Positions 33,993 to 36,326 of a DNA stretch of 36,326 bases are shown here, one piece after another. How positions within the stretch are numbered: the first letter of the stretch is position 1; each line of letters begins with the position of its first letter. The DNA is from an uncultured SAR86 cluster bacterium (GTDB taxonomy: Bacteria > Pseudomonadota > Gammaproteobacteria > Magnimaribacterales > D2472): the NCBI GenBank assembly GCA_902617045.1, contig CACMVA010000008.1, positions 1 through 36,326 of the forward strand, written 5' to 3'. Below the pieces are notes generated by a model that did not search any database, was not told the origin of the DNA, and saw only the letters and a program-made list of their open reading frames with translations. A program made the position numbers and the translations under genes.

Positions 33993-35220
33993 TTTCTTAG
34001 ATCGATTAATAAGCATCCTTTCTTATATCGTATTTGTATTTATTGATATATATATAAATCTTCGTATATTCTTCAGAGGTACTTCATCAAATAAAAAACT
34101 AAATTTTAAGGAATATTTTATTTCTATTGAAAATGAAGATCATACAATTAGTGAGATTGGTGAACATCAAGCAACTTCAGATAAAACCTTATTGTTAATT
34201 GGTGGCATACCAACAGATCCAATTGAATCAATGTCATGGTTGGCATATGAGCTTCATAAAATTGATTCAACCCTTAGAATAATTATTTTAAATATGCCTT
34301 ATTATGATGAGCGCTTTGATATCGAATATTCTGATGAATTTGCCATTTCTAACGGCGAAAGTTTCATAACTCGAAAAGAAATTGATTTTTCAACTCATAA
34401 AATTGATCCAAAATTTAGCCATATTAATCAATCAAAAACAGTTAATTTAATAATGAATAAAATGGAAATTGACGCTGCTCATGTTATTGGGCACGATAGG
34501 GGAGCTGTTATTCTAGAAAATCTTTGTATTAATAACCCAGAAAAGGTAATTACCTACTCAAGAGCTGCGCAAGTTTGGAATTATATAGAGCCTGAATGGA
34601 AAAATTTAGCTCCGAAAATTCCTATTGGTCCTCCACATAAATTAATGTCTATATATCATCAATTTAGAATATTGTTCTTTCAAGTCTTGAATTTCAACAA
34701 ACCAATTCGTTTACTTTCTGAAACATTTGAAATTAATGCAAAATCATCAAAAAAAGATAATGATCTTTATGATAGATACACAATTCTAAAGTATAAATCT
34801 CAAGTTTCTTATAAAAAATATTTCAAAAAAATTCAACAATCTTTTATTCAAGGAGGTCTGGATATTGAGGTGCAGAATAGAATAAAACTAAAAAATACCT
34901 CGATACCCATAATGCAATTCCAAGGGGAGGATGAATTTAAAAGAGCGTCCAACGGATCTCTTATTTCTGATCAACCATATTTTGGAAAATATAATTTATT
35001 TAGAAATGAAATTGAAGATATTTACCCATCGGCTGTAGATCAATCGTCAGTACCTCTAAAAAAAGAATATCTTTCTGATTTAGGTTTATATAAAGAAATT
35101 CAATTAAAGGAAGAGGCTACATTCAATAAATTTTGTTTAATTCCAGATGCTGCACATTTTAATGTAATTGAAAATCCAAGAGCATGTGCACATGCCATTT
35201 ATGATTTTATTAACACATAA
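33982..35220 (+). CDS. Membrane-anchored alpha/beta hydrolase with Asp nucleophile (412 aa)
   Basis: An N-terminal membrane helix (about 5-32) precedes an alpha/beta hydrolase fold. The nucleophile elbow reads GHDRG with Asp172, and the late His is His392 in DAAHFNVIENP. An Asp nucleophile is the mark of haloalkane dehalogenases and epoxide hydrolases. The usual oxyanion motif HGNP/HGFP is replaced by GGIPTD, and there is a large cap-like insertion (about 200-330). I do not recognise a characterised subgroup. It overlaps the aldehyde dehydrogenase by 11 bases and is followed by a second Asp-nucleophile hydrolase. Confidence 0.8.
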   Translation: MITNFLDRLISILSYIVFVFIDIYINLRIFFRGTSSNKKLNFKEYFISIENEDHTISEIGEHQATSDKTLLLIGGIPTDPIESMSWLAYELHKIDSTLRIIILNMPYYDERFDIEYSDEFAISNGESFITRKEIDFSTHKIDPKFSHINQSKTVNLIMNKMEIDAAHVIGHDRGAVILENLCINNPEKVITYSRAAQVWNYIEPEWKNLAPKIPIGPPHKLMSIYHQFRILFFQVLNFNKPIRLLSETFEINAKSSKKDNDLYDRYTILKYKSQVSYKKYFKKIQQSFIQGGLDIEVQNRIKLKNTSIPIMQFQGEDEFKRASNGSLISDQPYFGKYNLFRNEIEDIYPSAVDQSSVPLKKEYLSDLGLYKEIQLKEEATFNKFCLIPDAAHFNVIENPRACAHAIYDFINT

Positions 35221-35223
35221 GTC

Positions 35224-35246
35224 TTAGAGGATACTTGAACCTCTAA
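35224..35246 (+). terminator. Hairpin between the two alpha/beta hydrolase genes
   Basis: Perfect 7-base arms TTAGAGG (35224-35230) and CCTCTAA (35240-35246) with a 9-base loop, just after the stop of the first hydrolase. The T run after it is poor, so it may attenuate or protect mRNA rather than fully end transcription. Confidence 0.4.
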
Positions 35247-35258
35247 TATTTGATAACT

Positions 35259-36113
35259 ATGAAAAAATATATAGATGTTAAAGGTAAAAAATTAGCTTAC
35301 ATTGATAAGGGTAAGGGTGATGCAATTGTATTTATTCATGGAAATCCAGCATCGTCTTATTTGTGGAGAAATATTGCTCCTAATTTTATTAAATCACATA
35401 GGATAATTGTTCCGGATTTAATTGGCATGGGAGACTCAGAAAAACTTGGAGGCGTTGATAACTCTGAATACTCATTTAATGGCCATTATAATTTTTTGGA
35501 TGAATTTTTAATCAAATTAAATCTTGGAGAAAAAATCAACCTTGTAATTCATGATTGGGGTTGCGGTCTAGGACTAAAGTTTGCAAGACTGCACCCTGAG
35601 ATAATTTCATCAATAACATTCATGGAAGGGATTACAGTTCCGCTTAAATGGGAACAATGGCCAGAAGCTGGAACAAAGATATTTAAATTATTTCGATCTG
35701 AAGTCGGAGAAGAGTTAATTCTTGATAAAAACATCTTTGTGGAAAGAATTTTATTTGCCGATCCTATAACGCCGATGTCAGACGAAACAAAAGAGGAGTA
35801 TCTAAGACCTTTTTTAAATCCAGGTGAGGATAGAAGACCTACTTTAACGTTTCCAAGAAATATTCCTCTTGATGGAGAGCCTAATGATACTTACATTGAA
35901 ATCAATAAAAATGCAGAATTTCATAAAAATTCAAATATACCAAAATTATTTATTAATGCTGATCCAGGATTTCTTCTGGTTGGATCTCAACGCGAGGAGG
36001 TAAGAGACTGGAATAATCTTAAAGAAGTAACTGTAAAAGGTAACCATTTCATCCAAGAAGATTCCCCTGATGAAATTACAGCTCATATAAAAGATTTTAT
36101 AAATAATTTATAA
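35259..36113 (+). CDS. Haloalkane dehalogenase, subfamily II (LinB-like, 284 aa)
   Basis: It would hydrolyse a carbon-halogen bond to alcohol plus halide. All five key residues of LinB are present with a constant offset of nine: Asn29 (HGNPASSYLW) and Trp100 for halide binding, nucleophile Asp99 (HDWG), Glu123 (FMEGI) and His263 (NHFIQEDSPDE); LinB has Asn38, Trp109, Asp108, Glu132 and His272. The motifs DLIGMGDSEKL, FRSEVGEELIL and RRPTL are also shared. ATG at 35259 is the natural start; the in-frame TTG nine bases earlier is not needed. No signal peptide, so cytoplasmic. Substrate range is unknown. Confidence 0.88.
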   Translation: MKKYIDVKGKKLAYIDKGKGDAIVFIHGNPASSYLWRNIAPNFIKSHRIIVPDLIGMGDSEKLGGVDNSEYSFNGHYNFLDEFLIKLNLGEKINLVIHDWGCGLGLKFARLHPEIISSITFMEGITVPLKWEQWPEAGTKIFKLFRSEVGEELILDKNIFVERILFADPITPMSDETKEEYLRPFLNPGEDRRPTLTFPRNIPLDGEPNDTYIEINKNAEFHKNSNIPKLFINADPGFLLVGSQREEVRDWNNLKEVTVKGNHFIQEDSPDEITAHIKDFINNL

Positions 36114-36155
36114 AGGTGTTTAATAATAGTTATATTAGTTTTTTAAGGAGCAAAA

Positions 36156-36326
36156 ATGGCAAATATTAATGTATATGTAGTGGTAAATTTAACTATAAAT
36201 GATGCGGACGAATACAGGATTTATGAAAAAGGATTTTTTCCAATTTTAAAAAAACATAATGGAACATTTATTACATATGATGATTCACCAGATGTACTTG
36301 AAGGACCAAAACCATTACCTGGAAGA
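36156..36326 (+). CDS. DUF1330-like small protein (partial, cut by window end)
   Basis: Fifty-seven residues are visible from ATG at 36156, with a clear AAGGAG ribosome binding site. The start MANINVYVVVNLTINDADEYRIYEKGFFPILKKHNGTFI resembles DUF1330, a dimeric ferredoxin-like alpha/beta-barrel family (about 95 residues), followed by the typical loop DSPDVLEGPKPLPG. Function of the family is not settled. It lies 42 bases after the dehalogenase on the same strand. The gene continues beyond the window. Confidence 0.75.
   Translation, partial: MANINVYVVVNLTINDADEYRIYEKGFFPILKKHNGTFITYDDSPDVLEGPKPLPGR

Noticed and set aside
1-36326. tRNA, rRNA, CRISPR arrays, insertion sequences, prophage or integration sites
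   Set aside because: I read the intergenic regions on both strands and found no cloverleaf, no regular spaced repeats, no transposase or integrase, and no gap large enough for most of these.

Overview
The window is AT-rich, tightly packed DNA from what looks like a free-living, streamlined marine gammaproteobacterium. The SAR86 clade is my best guess, but that is inference. The reasons are a complete sodium-pumping NADH:quinone reductase (NQR) operon, the gammaproteobacterial core order mnmA/icd/clpS/clpA/infA, a large TonB-dependent receptor, very short spacers and many start/stop overlaps. I see no rRNA, tRNA, CRISPR array, insertion sequence or phage gene. No stretch over 300 bases lacks a gene; the longest gap is about 230 bases, at 21907-22137.

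Layout: (1) 1-2417, the tail of an unknown gene and a pair of acyl-CoA dehydrogenases. (2) 2460-11043, a long GAPDH with an extra N-terminal domain, then nqrABCDEF, apbE and the tiny nqrM, followed by a beta-lactamase-fold hydrolase. (3) 12264-20569, the core metabolic block: aceA, purB and mnmA on the minus strand, icd-clpS-clpA on the plus strand, infA on the minus strand. (4) 20613-36326, a catabolic region: FAH-family hydrolase plus a small membrane protein (minus), TonB receptor (plus), GST / extradiol-type dioxygenase / RutE-like nitroreductase (plus), MhpA-like flavin hydroxylase / TetR / sulfatase / GST (minus), a small membrane protein (plus), then MmsA-like aldehyde dehydrogenase / alpha-beta hydrolase / LinB-like haloalkane dehalogenase / DUF1330-like protein (plus, cut by the window end).

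The most interesting result is a shared 14-base palindromic operator of the form TAGTCA-NN-TGGTTA/TGACTA. It lies exactly at the predicted promoters of four transcription units in the catabolic region, with a fifth, weaker copy at the acyl-CoA dehydrogenase promoter at the left edge. Two of these promoters sit in near-identical 44-base blocks. A TetR-family regulator encoded at 29664-30254 is the natural candidate to bind them. I therefore read the two ends of the window as one regulon around about 18 kb of housekeeping genes: uptake of an organic substrate, hydroxylation and ring cleavage, hydrolysis, possible removal of sulfate, halogen or ether groups, oxidation to an acyl-CoA and beta-oxidation-like steps. 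The aceA gene carries a separate HexR/RccR-like palindrome upstream of its promoter, which would tie the glyoxylate shunt to central carbon status. The real substrate cannot be told from sequence alone.
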